Source of the DNA: Phorcus lineatus
Lineage: Eukaryota; Mollusca; Gastropoda; Trochida; Trochidae
DNA: 64,000 nucleotides
Reading direction: 5' to 3'
Assembly (NCBI GenBank): GCA_921293015.1
Contig: OV121092.1
Location: 11,972,001-12,036,000, forward strand
Shown here: in pieces, positions 12,707 through 26,699 of the stretch
How positions within the stretch are numbered: the first letter of the stretch is position 1
Layout of the letters: each line of letters opens with the position of its first letter
Program-made: the position numbers and the translations under genes
The notes under the pieces: model-generated
Database searches by the model: none
Seen by the model: only the letters and a program-made list of their open reading frames with translations
Told to the model about the DNA's origin: nothing

Positions 12707-13582
12707 TGTGAAATTGACTGCGAAACGTCGTGATCTAACAATAAAGAAGTTGTTATCTAGAAAATTTTACTATCCTTAAGTTAGTCTTTATTCAGTTTAT
12801 TGCTTAATTATAGTCCATACCATAAAGGGAATTTATAAGACTTAAACGCAAATGTGAAATTGACTGCGAAACGTCGGGATCTAGCAATAAAGAAGTTGTT
12901 ATCAAGAAAATTTTACTATCCTTAAGTTAGTCTATATTCAGTGAATAACTTAATTATAGTTTATGCCATGAAGGATATTTATAAGACTTAAACGCAAATG
13001 TGAAATTGACTGCGAAACGTCGGGATCTTACAATGAAGAAGTTGTTATCAAGAAAACTTTACTATCCTTTAGTTAGTCTATATACAGCGTATAACTTAAT
13101 TATAGTCCATACCATTAAGGGAATTTATAAGACTGAAACGTAATTGTGAAATTGACTGCGAAACGTCGGGATCTTACAATGAAGAAGTTGTTATCAAGAA
13201 AACTTTACTATCCTTTAGTTAGTCTATATACAGCGTATAACTTAATTATAGTCCATACCATTAAGGGAATTTATAACACTGAAACGTAATTGTGAAATTG
13301 ACTGCGAAACGTCGTGATCTAACAATAAAGAAGTTGTTATCAAGAAAACTTTACTATCCTTAAGTTAGTCTATATACAGCGTATAACTTAATTATAGTCC
13401 ATACCATTAAGGGAATTTATAACACTGAAACGTAATTGTGAAATTGACTGCGAAACGTCGTGATCTAACAATGAAGAAGTTGTTATCAAGAAAACTTTAC
13501 TATCCTTAAGTTAGTCTATATACAGCGTATAACTTAATACAGTCAATACCATGAAGGGAACTGAGACGACTTCTACGCAAGA
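12707..13582. repeat. Six tandem copies of a 146-bp unit
   Basis: The word TGTGAAATTGACTGCGAAAC starts at 12707, 12853, 12999, 13145, 13291 and 13437, so the period is exactly 146 bp each time. Copies differ by a few substitutions, and the last one is degraded in its second half. Neighbouring copies share variants (for example GTCGTGATCTAACA against GTCGGGATCTTACA), which fits recent unequal exchange. The array fills much of the presumed intron between the leader exon and the peptide-coding exon. Confidence 0.95.
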
Positions 13583-13708
13583 GAGCAACATTACCTTATA
13601 TCAACACGGAACACCACGACGGTTTGAAATGAACACTGGTGACGCTCGACGTTTTCTTATAAATGAAATTCCGACGTCGAACACTTAGTCATTCGTTTTA
13701 TATTGCAG

Positions 13709-13881
13709 GTATAATTCAAGGTAACAACATGCTACTGCAACTGATGCTGATAGTCTTGTCTCTCCTGACAACCATGGCGTATTACTATGATGATGATTTC
13801 TACAACCCCTGGGCATCTTTGTACTACGGATTTCCCTATTGGCCGTACTACAATGATTGGGACTACGGATATGACAAATAA
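13709..13881 (+). CDS. Secreted Tyr/Asp/Trp-rich short peptide
   Basis: An acceptor ends at 13708 and the exon opens with a 20-base leader, then ATG at 13729 and TAA at 13879-13881 (50 residues). Residues 1-17 form a clear signal peptide (MLLQLMLIVLSLLTTMA). The 33-residue remainder starts YYYDDDFYNPW and has 11 Tyr, 6 Asp and 3 Trp, with no Cys, in runs such as LYYGFPYWPYYN. Molluscan shell-matrix, periostracum and adhesive proteins often use Tyr-rich secreted chains that can be converted to DOPA, and some antimicrobial peptides are also aromatic-rich; the sequence alone does not choose. An in-frame upstream extension from 13663 crosses the splice site and is rejected. An ATTAAA at 14161 could be the poly(A) signal. 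Confidence 0.6.
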
Positions 13882-16800
13882 ATACGTTATGGTAGGTATA
13901 AACGCATTAATATTAAAATTATCTAATAATACAGGTTTACATTCAAAGATGCATAGTAACACTCATTTGTAGAAAGTAGTTTCGTTATATCATCACTGGC
14001 CACTCATATTTTCCTATTCAATGTTTATTTCACCTGTAAATCCCATTGATTCAATATTCATGATAGATTTATGATAAAATTCATTTCACGGCATTATTGC
14101 AGTATTTTACCAACGTCACTAGAACGTGGAACTACGTGCCGGTTGGAAGGTTCAACTGTTATTAAAGCACCTTGTAACATTCTTTTTGTATATCAGTGAT
14201 ACAAAATATTTGTTGAATGCAATATAAAGTGAATCCCAAATACCAAAAGTATGATTTAATTATCTTTTTAATAAATTCTTCTTTTTTTCAGAGTATCTGT
14301 ATACTTCAGAAGAAAAATTCCTGTGACTATTTCATACTCTAAACAAAGACGAACTTTTTATATAAATCCACTCTGACATTTTGCCACTTTTCTGTTTTCA
14401 TTCATATACTGAGTACAATGTCTGTGATCAAAGCTTTCGAGAGAAGCCATTTGATAACGATATGGAACCATTCATGTGTGAAGTGGGTAACCACTCCTAT
14501 GATTACAAGAGCCCATGATGCTGACATTAAGTCATTGATAGCAACTGAGCTATGCATGCAATCTCATTGAAATCAAATTGAACCTATCACTCGGGAACTT
14601 TTCTGACCTGGGTCCTTTGAAGGGGTTGCGTCTGGTGAACTTTTAGTGACCCTTTCTCCTCCCATTTATTAAAACCTCAAAGACCCGCTACAATATCAAA
14701 CCATGCAGATGGCTTTATAACCTCGTCGCTGATTGACTTAAGTGCAAAGTTTATTTGAAACGTCCCCAATGGACCAAAAGTTAGATCAGGATTGCAGTGA
14801 TTTAGCGATAGGTTTGATCTTATTTCAATGATATTCGATGTGAATAAAAAGCAACTTAATGCTTGTACACAAATGAGAATTTTTCTCATCGGAGTGTTAC
14901 TCGTTCACAACTTAAGACAGATTTTTTATTATTCCGCCGAAGCCAGTTTATGTGTGTTACAAATGATAATGAATGTTGTCAAAGCTTTTTTCAAACCCAC
15001 TCACAGTTTTGCTTGGCACAAATAAGTTGGAATGTATCTTGTGAACATATAGTATAGTGATCGTCATAAAAACATGATTAGTTCGAATGTAAATGGGGAC
15101 AGTAAAAAGGCCTCTGTGAAATATTATACACTCTAGTTATAGCATCCCCATTCTCCTTAAACACTGGTGTCAGTCAAACACACCTGTCAGCAAAATTCAG
15201 ACAGTTGTCTTGCTAGTTTAACAACGTTGTCTCGGCGTGCCAATAAGATGTATGCCTCGAATTCAACGTCATGGAAAGACATCTGACTCAAATGTTCATT
15301 GAAATAAATCTACCATGTGCTTTTAAAGCATTATCATATTTCGTGTTGATAAAATTAAATAAATGAATTTGGGGCCTTTACCGAAAAAGCAGTTTGAATG
15401 AAAAATGTTGAAATAAAAAAAGCTTTAAAGTGCTAAAAGAAAGAGTTTTATCTCGGTATTTTGTGGTGGAACTAAATTTGTTGGGACATTCAGGTTTATA
15501 ATTATATGCCATTGATACACGATGATAGCATAACAAACTTGTTGAACTATGTTACTGGTGATATTTTGGTTGCTTAAAATATCATACTTAGAAATAAACA
15601 ACAACACTTGCTTAAAAACGAATTGTTGATAAATCTTGTCATTAATTATTAACCATTTTCTGATAGCTTATCAGTTACTTCTTTTTTTGTTCTAAATTGA
15701 CCAAATTAGAAAAACCAGTGATGTAAAAAAGCAAGATTGCGGACTGGAAGAAGAAAGATACCTATTTAAGAACGTGACTCAATATTGTCTTCTTCATTAT
15801 AAAACTGTCCAAAAGAGGATGACGTCATCATTCGTTATGTACCGTTTTAATCAAACTGTTTCTTAAAACAATTATACATCTCCATGAATCTAAACATATA
15901 TTGTTTATACAAACAGAACTTCTGAGTATAACAATCATTATCTGACATCAATAACTATCATCAATGATACACTACAAACTCAATTAGAAGTCATAAATCA
16001 TTAAAGAGTAATTTTCATCTCGAACTTTTGAATATTAGTAAACATTTTTTTGTTAATTGGACTAAAATTCGATTCTTTTGGATCATTGGCAGAATGGACT
16101 TTCTTGAAGTGACAGACCTCTTCTCGTGAATGATTTTATTTTGCCTGTGTAAATACGAATCAATAAAACATCTAAATTAATCAGCTTCGAGAATGCTTCG
16201 AAAGAAATATTTGAACTGACACTTTGATTCTGTAATTACTTTCAAAGACATCAGCTCGAAGGTTTGAATGATCCGACTGATGCTTGTCAAATTTTGAAAT
16301 ATCTTGATAAAGCTGTTTATTAAGGCTTGCAGCAACATTAAAGATATCTTTTCTGTTTTTTTCCTGTCAAGAAGTTGACTATGCGGATTTTTCAGAAGAT
16401 GTTCACTATCGGACTTGAGAATTAGAAATGGAACACTTTGAATTCATCGAATAAAATAAGTACACGCATATAGATTGACATATAAATGCATTTGCTTGTC
16501 ACCATTCACCTTTCTTTCACCTTTTTGGGTACAATATGATTAATTCTAGTTTGTAAATAATTTTTTCCCCAGGAAAAATCTTATCAGTATTAGGATATAA
16601 ACCATGATAACTCTTGTTGATTACACCCACCATGCATGCTTTTTGCTATTTCACCAAATGTGTTCCCTTTCAAAAAGATATTTTTAAGAATGTTTTTTTT
16701 GAAAATTCAACAAAATGCCCTCCCGTGAGTATATCAGTCTGTGGTTGGTTGGTGAAATGCCAGAGCAGTGCTAGACTAAACAGAGAATTTAAACAAATGT

Positions 16801-17790
16801 TACTTCACAATCAACTCTGAATGCCTTTCAGTGTTAGAACTGTTTACGATATAACCCAGCATGACTTACATCTCTGCTTATAGAATCATTTTAGATTTAT
16901 CATTTCTACTCAATGCATATTACCTCTTATCAATGTTATCAAAAACCATATCTGACAGTTTAATCCGTATGGTAATCTCAAAACTGTACGATTGTGCTTG
17001 GATTAATGATAAAATCAAATCAATAAGTTGTACAAATTTGTCAACCCTGAAGCGAATGATTATCATAATCTACTAAAGGACACTATAATGAAATGTTTAA
17101 TTGTCCCCATAGACCCATACCTTGAAATTTACTTATTACGCTTCAAATTAAACAGGCAAATTGTGTTTACTAAGATCAAAACTTGCAACTGTTAACTCTG
17201 AATAGAAAAAAGGTAGATTGTTTAAGGTTGTAAACATTATGTATAAACCTTCTTGTTTTGTATTAAATTTTATAGCGATGTAAGATATTAATTTCTTCAA
17301 TGCTTTTATCATAATCATCTTTATTACCCTTATGGTTAATCATAAGTGGTAACATATTTTCAATATAAGCACATGTGCATATATCACTTTTGCCTAGCAA
17401 CGGTTGTTTCAGCGCGAGTATATTCACCGTATTTCGTCGTCTGTGACATCATAAACCATTGTTCGTAACGTCACTTTAGCCGGACGTCGCAATGGGAGCA
17501 GGCCGTTTTCTGAATCTGCTTCATTAATCCGACCGTTCATCAAAGCGTTCGGTAATCCACTAGTCAAGCGAGCACCACACTGATTGAATCGGTAAACATC
17601 AATGACAGTGGATTGACACGGGAGTTGAGCGTGGCAGCAGTTTATGATTATAATAAATTGAGATGTCTCACTTTGTGTATCTGGAGTTTGTGATTTGTGT
17701 GATAGTTGTAAATATCGTGTCTGAATGAGGTCAGTGTATATGAAATAAAACTCTTTATATACTCGTAATACGTTGTCGTCTGTAGATTTG
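13882..17790. other. Non-coding stretch with dispersed-repeat copies
   Basis: No exon could be supported. One copy of a dispersed repeat lies at about 15155-15275, and a second repeat type lies at about 16720-16815 with a partner at 23430-23530. The rest is AT-rich. A GC-richer patch from 17400 leads into the pogo-like terminus. Confidence 0.45.
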
Positions 17791-17875
17791 GTTCGTTTCA
17801 GTAGTCCGAACGTTTCACTATCCGAACGTTTTTGATGAAAAACGGAAGTGTTCGGATTATCGAGGTCTGACTGTA
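17525..17875 (-). mobile_element. Pogo/Tigger-like transposon terminus (remnant)
   Basis: Read on the minus strand from 17873, the sequence is CAGTCAGACCTCGATAATCC followed by GAACAC, next to a TA dinucleotide. This is the typical terminal repeat of pogo/Tigger elements of the Tc1/mariner superfamily. Inside are further CCGAACGTTT words and a degenerate GTTCGGTAATCC at about 17548, which may be the other end. No transposase is present. An open frame of 181 codons on this strand (17969-17424) is judged accidental. Confidence 0.5.
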
Positions 17876-18149
17876 TTTCAAGGCGTCTTAAATGGAATAG
17901 ACTCCTAAATAAAGAAGTTTTTACACTCGGAAGAGTTTCATGTAACTCGCTCTCGCTCGAGTAATACAAAAATTTACACTCGTTTCGTATAAAGCCTCAT
18001 GACACTGCAACGGGTAATAATCTCTATTAAGTTAGATTAATTGATATAATTAGGTCTTGTACGCATAGAGAAATTCAGTGGAAATGACGCAACTTTGATT
18101 AACTCTCTACGTATGAACCCTGTATATTTGTATTAATTTTCTCTGTCAC

Positions 18150-18625
18150 CTTTCGTGATCTTCAAGAATATCTACCATTCATGCATTCATTCATTCAAAA
18201 GCAGTTAATTTCAATGAAAAGCTTGAATACTTTACCTTTCATTATTATTTCAATAAATTATTAAATCGACAGAGAGTGATATGAATCAGAAAATTTCATA
18301 AAAATCGAATCATCAGATTAACAATCTTCTATTCACTCATAAGCTTAAGGAATTCATTCAATCTTTCAATTATTCAATTATTATTTTAAAAAATCAGTCG
18401 ACCGCCGTATTATTTGTTAAAAATTCCACTACCACTCAATCATCGATCAATCAGTTCTTATCAATCAACCATTTATTTATCAGTCGAACATTTAATCATC
18501 AGTCAACTAATCCACAATCGATTTATCAGATATCGTCAATAAACATTTTAGTTATCTGTGAAACATTCAATCTTCAGTCAACTAGCAAATTAATTATCAA
18601 CCTTTCCAAACAAGGACTTTGAGAA
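18150..18625. repeat. Low-complexity ATTCA/TCAATCA-rich tract
   Basis: Runs of ATTCATTCATTCATTCA and many scattered copies of TCAATCA, TTATCAGTC and ATTCAATC over almost 500 bases. It reads as decayed simple-sequence DNA. Confidence 0.5.
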
Positions 18626-19805
18626 GAATGATATATCAATTAAAAAAATCTAATCCTGTATTGTATGACAAAAAAACAAACAGTAACAAACTATATATTC
18701 TTAGAGAAATACGTTAGTGACGCCGGATGATTTGGATAATTTATAAAAATTACCTATTTGGCAACATGAGAAGCATAATTTGAGAAGAATAATAAAAAGA
18801 AGTGAAATTTTCAGTTGGGTTTTATATCCAACGTATTCACGTCACATATCAGATATACATCATGAATATATAAAATGGGGTGTGCGAGTTATAATGTCAG
18901 GTCCATTTCGACATGTTAAGTTGAATAAATGTTATTAAAATTGTTTGGTGTGAATATGGTTTATTTGAGTATTCACAAAGCCTAGTTTCAATCAGATAAC
19001 GTAAAGTAAACCAATAGCTGGGGTCCAATAGACCCCGATAAGTTGTACGAGGATTTACGACGGTAGATACATCCTGTAAATAAACCTTTTTGCCCTACGG
19101 ACGGTGACTGAGTGCTCAAGCATTAGGTTGATCTGCTATATATTTAACACCGTATGCTTGTAAATGCATTACTCTTTCCATAATATCACCAATTGACCCT
19201 TAGCAAGAAGGTCAACATCGCATGCGTATCCGTGTAAGATTATACGCTTGTTAAAGACAGGTAAAATCTTGCTCTGTCTCTGGGTAAGGGTAAAAGATCA
19301 AATACACCTGGTTATTTGAGCAAGTTTTTGTTCCTTGGTAATTGGAAACAACGTCTGTGTCTGGAAGCGCTGCCAATGTCTAGGGATCGTTTCACGCCTT
19401 TTCAGAAGCCATTTATCTAATGATAGCTGATACGCTTTTAAAAAAATTGGATAAACTGGAACTGTCTGTGAGACAAAACATTCCTAGTCTGGAAAATGTT
19501 GTCTTCAACATTACATCTGGAAAATTAATTAATGACTGACGTATAAGATTACTGCAAATCGGGATAAAATGAATTTGGACAGAATTGGACCCAAAAGTAA
19601 TTGATAATTTGTGCGGTTATGTCTAAACACTCAAATGAACTAATTCATTAAAAATCTTCTGACATGATCAGATATATCATATACTGAACAACTTAATTAT
19701 TAGAGGGTTAAGAGTTATTAAATAGTTGTCTCAGTAACCATCAGGTCTATCAACTTTATAGCGTAAGAAAGATGTAACATTTTGTAAATTATTCCTAATA
19801 TATAA

Positions 19806-20141
19806 TATGATAATAAATAATAATAAATGTGCATTTGTATGGCGCTTTTTCCATGTACAAGGCACATGCTCAAAGCGCTGAAAATTTATTACCCTGAGGG
19901 AATTGTACTTAATGATGCTACTAAGCGCTTCGCGCGACCATATAGGTCTATACATCCCGTATTCAGGTACCCAATTGTACAGCTAGGTGGACTGAGTGCA
20001 ATGTGGATGAAGTGTCTTGCCCAAGGACACAACACAGTGTTAAGCCCAGGTCACAAATGTTTGGTGTCTCCACCTGGATTCGAACCCGGGCCGTTTGGGT
20101 GAGAGGCCAGGTCGCTGACCATTAAACCACTATGCTCCACG
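19806..20141 (-). mobile_element. tRNA-derived SINE
   Basis: On the minus strand the element starts GTGGAGCATAGTGGTTTAAT and carries an RNA polymerase III A box (TAGTGGTTTAATGG) and a B box (GGTTCGAATCC) about 40 bases further on, the layout of a tRNA gene. A tRNA-unrelated body follows, with GCGCTTTGAGCATGTGCC near its 3' side, and it ends in an AAT/ATTT-rich tail at 19806-19826. The tRNA part is too divergent and lacks a proper acceptor stem, so this is not a functional tRNA gene. Confidence 0.8.
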
Positions 20142-20892
20142 TCCTAGGCCTCGAGAAAACTTTCATACTTCCGACAATTTTTCTTTTACTAACGATTCCA
20201 AGAGCAAAGCTGCCAATTTATACATTTGGATATAGGAATCTCAAATCACAAAAGTTCGGTTTATCTCGAGATTGATTTTTGAAATTATGAAAAAGTTTTG
20301 AATGTTACAATAACCTATAAACTTAAAATATCGAAAAGTTGTACCCAAATTAACTAATTTTCTTATACAACTAATATTAATAAAAATTCTTGGCAAGGTA
20401 TGATTGAAAATGGTATCTTGGTATATCAATGTGTGAGAACTATTTCAGCACTAGCTCAAACTATTTTTTTTTTATAACTTTATTCATTTTTGTTCATGTA
20501 TATACAAATTCAAACATGCATATCAATAGAGAAGCAAGACATTTCAACATAGTAATGGACAACAAATTGACAGAGTGTATTTGAATCACAAAAAAACAAA
20601 ACCAAACTATTCAGGAACCAAATAGTTCAAAAGCAAACCGTTTTTTAAAAAAAAACCTGAAGATAATATTACAGAAGATTTCTAGTATGGAAGGGAAACT
20701 TAATATATTTTACTGAGGAATTATTAATTGTAAAACTATGATTACAAATACAACGTTTACAAATTCTTTTATGATGTGGGACGATGATGTAAATTAGTTG
20801 TCTTCACACTTTTGACGACGAATAACTTTCACCACCTGAAAACTCACCAGAAAGTCAAGTACACTTTATTTGCAAGCAATATTATACCAAAA
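20142..20892. other. Non-coding stretch, possible decayed retroelement end
   Basis: No exon is supported. At 20461-20500 the minus strand ends in AATGAATAAAGTTATAAAAA, which looks like the 3' end of an old retroelement, but no protein remnant could be read next to it. Confidence 0.35.
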
Positions 20893-21334
20893 ACTGCACC
20901 GAGATGTACCTACAGAGTTGACTGAGTACAGTGGTATTATCGCTGCATAACAGATGCAATGGAGATTCACACCTACTGTAGATAAATGTCATGGTTTGAT
21001 TTCTAGGGCAAAGACGAGACTGTGTATGACTGTACGTGTGCGATTAAACCTTTCAACTAACATCTCTCCATTCACCATTCCTCTCGGGTTTACAATTATA
21101 GGAACACAACACACCTGGCGATTCTTGTAAATGTTTTTATCGCAGAGAGCTGAATCTGTTTTTGGAGCTCTGCCAATGTCTCTGTCTCATTTATTGCTAT
21201 TTCAGAAGCCATTAGGCTAAGAACAAGTGATATTCATGTTGAAGACAGTCTGGCCATGTTTTGATGTCTGGTTCTAATATAGTTGTTTCAGACGAAAACA
21301 ATTGGTAAGATCAGAGATACTCATTAGAGCGTGT
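20893..21334. repeat. Duplicated segment, copy A
   Basis: About 440 bp that match 25791-26232 almost base for base, starting with AAAACTGCACCGAGATGTAC and ending near GATCAGAGATACTCATTA. The few differences are single-base changes and one short indel, so the duplication is recent. The segment contains a copy of the dispersed GCTCTGCCAATGTCT repeat. Confidence 0.9.
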
Positions 21335-21731
21335 ATGAAGTTACATTTTTCAATAAGCAAATATATTCTAAAACTATAATTCCAAAGGTTTTGGTTCTAG
21401 TCGCTGTAGAACATTGATAACCATTATAATGATTATTATTTTAATGACAAATAAATCGTTTGGAAATAAAACAATTAGCTTTATTATAATTTCAATTGAT
21501 TGAGTGAGGTCTCATTGGTGTATTGGGAAAGTAGTATTCAGTATCTCAAATTGCTATCTCTTTAACTTTATTATTATTTATAATCATTATGGCTAACATT
21601 TCTGAACACAATAAGATATAAGTGGAGATGAAATTGACTTGACTACGACGTCTGAGGAAACCAGTTGCTACAACATAAGATTGAATGTTTTCGAAAAAAG
21701 TATTTAGATTTTCCAAAGTTTAAACATTTAA

Positions 21732-22207
21732 AGGGGCACAGAGTTATTTGGGTCAAATATGTCAAAATTCATACATGGTGTTATTTGATCGAGAAGTACT
21801 GTTTATTCCTGAAAAGTAACATCTCAATGTTTATCAGTTAACTATAGTGAAACAAATCCCCAGGCAATCGTCGAGAGCTGTGATCTAAAACCGGACAGGG
21901 GCGCGTGTCAATGACTCAAACGTAATTAAGGAGACTTATCTAAAGCTGACACAGCAAAAAATATAAGTTGATAGTGCTAGATAGGTCATTTTACTAAAAT
22001 AAATGTAAATTGGACACAGAATGGTGTCTTCTTAACACTTATGAGGCCGTTTTTCAATTACAGTTGATAACATAGAAATATCCTAATGCCGTCATTAAAG
22101 AGTTAAAGATACACATCAATCAAGTAGATTTTAACCTCAATCAGCTCATAAATTATTTTGGTTTCTATCTAAGCCACATTAAAAATACAAAACATACTCT
22201 GTGTCAC
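21732..22207 (+). mobile_element. TTAA-flanked MITE, copy 3 (divergent)
   Basis: A 476-bp element with ends AGGGGCACAGAGT...ACTCTGTGTCAC, flanked by TTAA on both sides (21728-21731 and 22208-22211). Its interior matches the copies at 2511 and 39881 in order: TGGTGTTATTTGATCGAGAA, then AAAACCGGACAGGGGCGCG, then an AAGCTGACACAGC block. It is clearly the oldest of the three. Confidence 0.7.
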
Positions 22208-22211
22208 TTAA

Positions 22212-25151
22212 AGAACTTCATGACTGGTATTCGAGCTTTCTCAGAGTCAATAAAAAGTAGAATATATGGTGTATTCATGTAGTCATTATAGTCATTGATA
22301 ACTTAATATAACATGTCTTTACGACATAGATCCTCTTTCATCTTTTTCACGGGTTGGATATAGTTTCGCCTAGTTCTTATAGATGATGATCCAATCTTAC
22401 CACTTTAAGCAACGAAATGTGTTTTTTTCCAAATCTGAAGCAAACGTTTAGGTTTTCCTTTTTGGAAAAACCCATAAACCCTTGTTTGGGGTCAGTGACA
22501 GTTTTCATGAGCTGTATATAATGAACTAAGATATTCATGAATGTTTAACCAAAATGTTTGAAAAGCTCAACAGTCGAGAGGATCAAGGGATTTTAATAAT
22601 TTTTATTCAAAATATTTAAATCATATTTTTGATCATTTGACATTTTCCTTTTTCTTGAATAAGTTCTGATAGAAAACCTTACTTTTTAGGTACCCAGGGC
22701 TTGTGACATTTGAAATTAAAGTTATGGTTGATAAATGCTGTGAAGCAAAGGTAATAGTCTGATGTAAATGAGATTGAATATAATTGACAGTGCTTGCATC
22801 AGCCTCTCCTTTCCAATCTTATTTTATTGAAACCAATATTTTTCTTATCCGTTGAACTTTGGATGGATGGCATAGATGGCATAATTTCTGTTTTCGAATA
22901 AGATATAGCAAAGGAATAACAGACATTGAATTATTTAAATTCTAAATCAGTGTATAAAGAATATCTTATGACAGATTCTACTTTACATACTAAATTGACA
23001 AAATGTTTATGTCATTATTTGAAATAAACGGCTATTTGTGAGTTTTTTTAATGATATATTTTACAAAAACTAAAACTCAATTTGTCCTTACCCATTCTGG
23101 TTGTAAAGATCAAATTCAATATACCTCGCACAGCAATATTTGTAAATTTGAATTAGTAAGAAAAGATTTTCTTAAGAATGTTTAAATGCATTTTATGAAA
23201 CTAATTTTGTGACAGAATTAGTTGTGTGCTGTCGTTATAGATGTTTTTAATTTTTAAAAGATTCTAGGTTTATACTAAAATGGCTAAAGGTTTAAATTAT
23301 ACTTTAATATCAATTTTTTTACTGAAATAATGATGAAAATGTTTTAGGGTCTGTAATCCTGTCACTTCGTCATTCGAAGAAGTGTTTCACCTTTTAAAAC
23401 AGATTTTTAGAAAACGTTAATTTTTGTTTGACAATGAGAATATCTCAGTCTGGGTTTGATTGACTCAGTGCCAGGATGGAGCCAGACTAAACAGAGAGAT
23501 TAAACAAATGTTTCTTCAGAGTTGAATCAACTTTAAAAACATTATTCTATTAGCTTTGGAGGAACATTTTGGAGAGAGGTACAATTACTTGCTTTACTTT
23601 GCCATAACCCTCACAGGTAGTTAATACAATCAAAGGCCATGATGATATCTCTTTGTTTTATCTACCAAAGACACAAGAGGCAAAATTGAATCATAATTTA
23701 TGTTAAATTCTATTGTTTTAAAATGGTTCCGTTTGGTTCAATGTTCAAAATTTTAACCTAATAACAGAACCTGGTTTTAAATTCACTCACAATTCAATAT
23801 CGTTCTTTAAGAAACTTATCATGACACCGCAAGTTCTTATGAATTGTCATTAAATCTTTCTTCGTTTCTCATTCTTCAAAACTCATCAATATTTCTCCAG
23901 TGTACAATTTTTATCCTGCTACATCGTTCACAGAGATCCATACTACACTGATACTTATCAGGCATATGCTATACAAAATGTAATGAAACCTTAAAAACCG
24001 ATCTGAAAGAAACCTTACAACCGTAAGAGAAAGTATAAAGTTAAAATGGACGTTAGGATAGTCAAGTTAAGGCTTTTGCATTTTGTCAACATTGGCAAAA
24101 AACTGCATGATTATAGATGCCATACGGTTTCCTGAATAACACAATTTGACATTTTGAAATAACATTATACACTTGTTCATGACTTGAGTCAAACGTAGCG
24201 CAGACTAAAGGTAATTGTTAAATATCTTCTACAACTGGCTATTTGCAAAGTTCTTTGTTTCCTCGTTATTTGAATCAAGGGGTGTCTATATTTCTAGTAG
24301 AAAAATTCATTTCCAAAAGAAATAATGAAATTGAAAAATTCAATAACAAATGGTTTTCACTCGTCCCATTATTGAATAGCTAATGACAATTACCTACTGA
24401 AAGGAATCTTTCCTTAACTTCCTCTAGTGTAATACCTATATGTTTTATTTTGTACATTATTGACTATGTAACAAAAAAAAGGATTTGTGTCTGAAAGACT
24501 TGCCATTGTATAGTCATTGTTTATCACCTTCTCAGGCGTGATGTATCAGATGACAGCTCATATATTGGTGCAACCAATTGGTCAATTTGGATGACATATA
24601 GTTATAGTATTGATGACACTGTTTTAGTATTGTCATGCAATCACGTAATCGTATTTCATAATACTATAACCATTCAATGACTAAATTGTCGTATATCCAT
24701 TAAAGTATCTTCATTAAATTAACTAATTGTTGTGAAGCTAATATTGTTTCATCACTTAATTGTCGCAATGCTGTTAAAGTACCGGTTCTAGTACATTACG
24801 AGTACTGACATTGTAGGCTATGTCGTGTTTGTGCAAATGTTCGTTATGTAAAGTTCAAAGGGTTGACACGAGAACATTATCGGGACATTGAAAGGACACT
24901 GTGTGAGTAGAGTATATAGGTAGTAAAGGTATAAAGTCAAATTGTCCATTAGTCAAACGTGAGTTTTTAAACTTTTATAGAGAATTGAATTCGTAGTGTT
25001 TGGTAAACTTATATAGATAGTATCCATGTAACTGGCATGAAGGAATTCGGATTCACACCAAATGGTATTTTCATTGAAAACTAATAAAAAATGTTATGAC
25101 ACGTAAAAAAGTTTTAATAGATAACGTTAACATCAAGGAGTGTATTTGTGA
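22212..25151. other. Non-coding stretch with dispersed-repeat copies
   Basis: No exon is supported. Copies of dispersed repeats lie at about 23430-23530 and 24225-24545. The remainder is AT-rich with scattered stops. Confidence 0.45.
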
Positions 25152-25727
25152 ATCTATAATAGCATCACGGCAATTAAGCGATTGCATGAGTAACTATAAT
25201 AGCATCACGGCAGTTAAGTGACTGCATGATGGAACTATAATAGCATCACGGCAATTACGTGGGTGCATGATGAAACTATAACAGCATTACGGCAATTACA
25301 AGAGTGCATGTTGAAACTATAATAGCATTACGGCAATTAAGCGATTGCATGCATACACTATAATAGCATCACGGCAATTACGTGAGTGCATGTTGAAACT
25401 ATAATAGCATTACGGCCATTAAGCGATTGCATGAATAAACTATAATAGCATCATGGAAATTACGTGAGTGCATGATGAAACTATAATAGCATTACGGCCA
25501 TTAAGCGATTGCATGAATAAACTATAATAGCATCATGGAAATTACGTGAGTGCATGATGAAACTATAATAGCATCACGGCAATTAAGCGATTGCATGAAT
25601 AAACTATAATAGCATCACGGCAATTAAGTGAGTGCATGATGAAACTATAATAGCATCACGGCAATTAACCGATTGCATGAATACACTATAATAGTATCAC
25701 GGCAATTAAGTGATTGCATGAATAACA
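25152..25727. repeat. Tandem array of a 41-bp unit, 14 copies
   Basis: Fourteen copies of a unit beginning CTATAATAGCATCACGGCAA and continuing TTAAGCGATTGCATGA, with a 40-42 bp period. Two sub-types alternate (AAGCGATTGCATGAATA and ACGTGAGTGCATGATGA), so the higher-order unit is about 82 bp over much of the array. The array ends about 60 bp before the second copy of the 440-bp duplication. Confidence 0.95.
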
Positions 25728-25790
25728 TTGTGAATGACACTAAAATTAAAAGAAAAGCTAAGTGATTCCTTCTACATCACACCATGATAC

Positions 25791-26232
25791 AGAAAACTGC
25801 ACCGAGATGTACCTACAGAGTTGACTGAGTACAGTGGTATTATCGCTGCATAACAGATGCAATGAAGATTCACACCTATTGTAGATAAATGTCATGGTTT
25901 GATCTCTGGGGCAAAGACGAGACTCTGACTGTGACTGTACGTGTGTGATTAAACCTTTCAACTAACATCTCTCCATTCACCATTCCTCTCGGGTTTACAA
26001 TTATAGGAACACAACACACCTGGCGCTTCTTGTTAATGTTTTTATCGCAGAGAGCTGAGTCTGTTTTTGGAGCTCTGCCAATGTCTCTGTCTCATTTATT
26101 GCTATTTCAGAAGCCATTAGGCTAACGACAAGCGATATTCATGTTGAAGACAGTCTGGCCATGTTTTGATGTCTGGTTCTAATATAGTTGTTTAAGACGA
26201 AAACAATTGGTAAGATCAGAGATACTCATTAT
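25791..26232. repeat. Duplicated segment, copy B
   Basis: Second copy of the segment at 20893-21334, in the same orientation, 4.9 kb away. Open frames in it are short and differ between the copies, so it is not taken as coding. Confidence 0.9.
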
Positions 26233-26454
26233 ACATGGAGCATGGATGAAGTGATTTTTATTTTGTTCTTATAATGATGTAGTGTCTGCATTCTCGTCTC
26301 TAGCTAAGGTGTTCCCAATTTAAAAAGGTCAATTAAATATAAAGTTTTTATTTTCAAATCTAATTCATTGAAAATACGAAAGTTTAAAATTCAATTGATC
26401 TGCAGCTGTTTATAGATTTCATCCCGATGGAAAAATTTAGATTGTTAAACCGCT

Positions 26455-26471
26455 AAATACTACTACTACTA

Positions 26472-26528
<57 letters not shown>

Positions 26529-26560
26529 AAATAATAATAATAACAACAATAATAATAAAA
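26455..26560. repeat. Microsatellite (TAC)n then (AAT)n
   Basis: About 24 TAC repeats with one interruption, followed directly by an imperfect AAT/AAC run. Confidence 0.95.
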
Positions 26561-26699
26561 GTAATGTTTTCAGTTGAGTTTTAAATTTTGATAGATTTTA
26601 ACATGAATTGATGTTGGATAGAATTAGTTTAATCAAGCAGATGCAACATAGGTTATGTTTCTAAAAGATGTCGAGTTGAAAGGAAGAGAGGTTAATGCT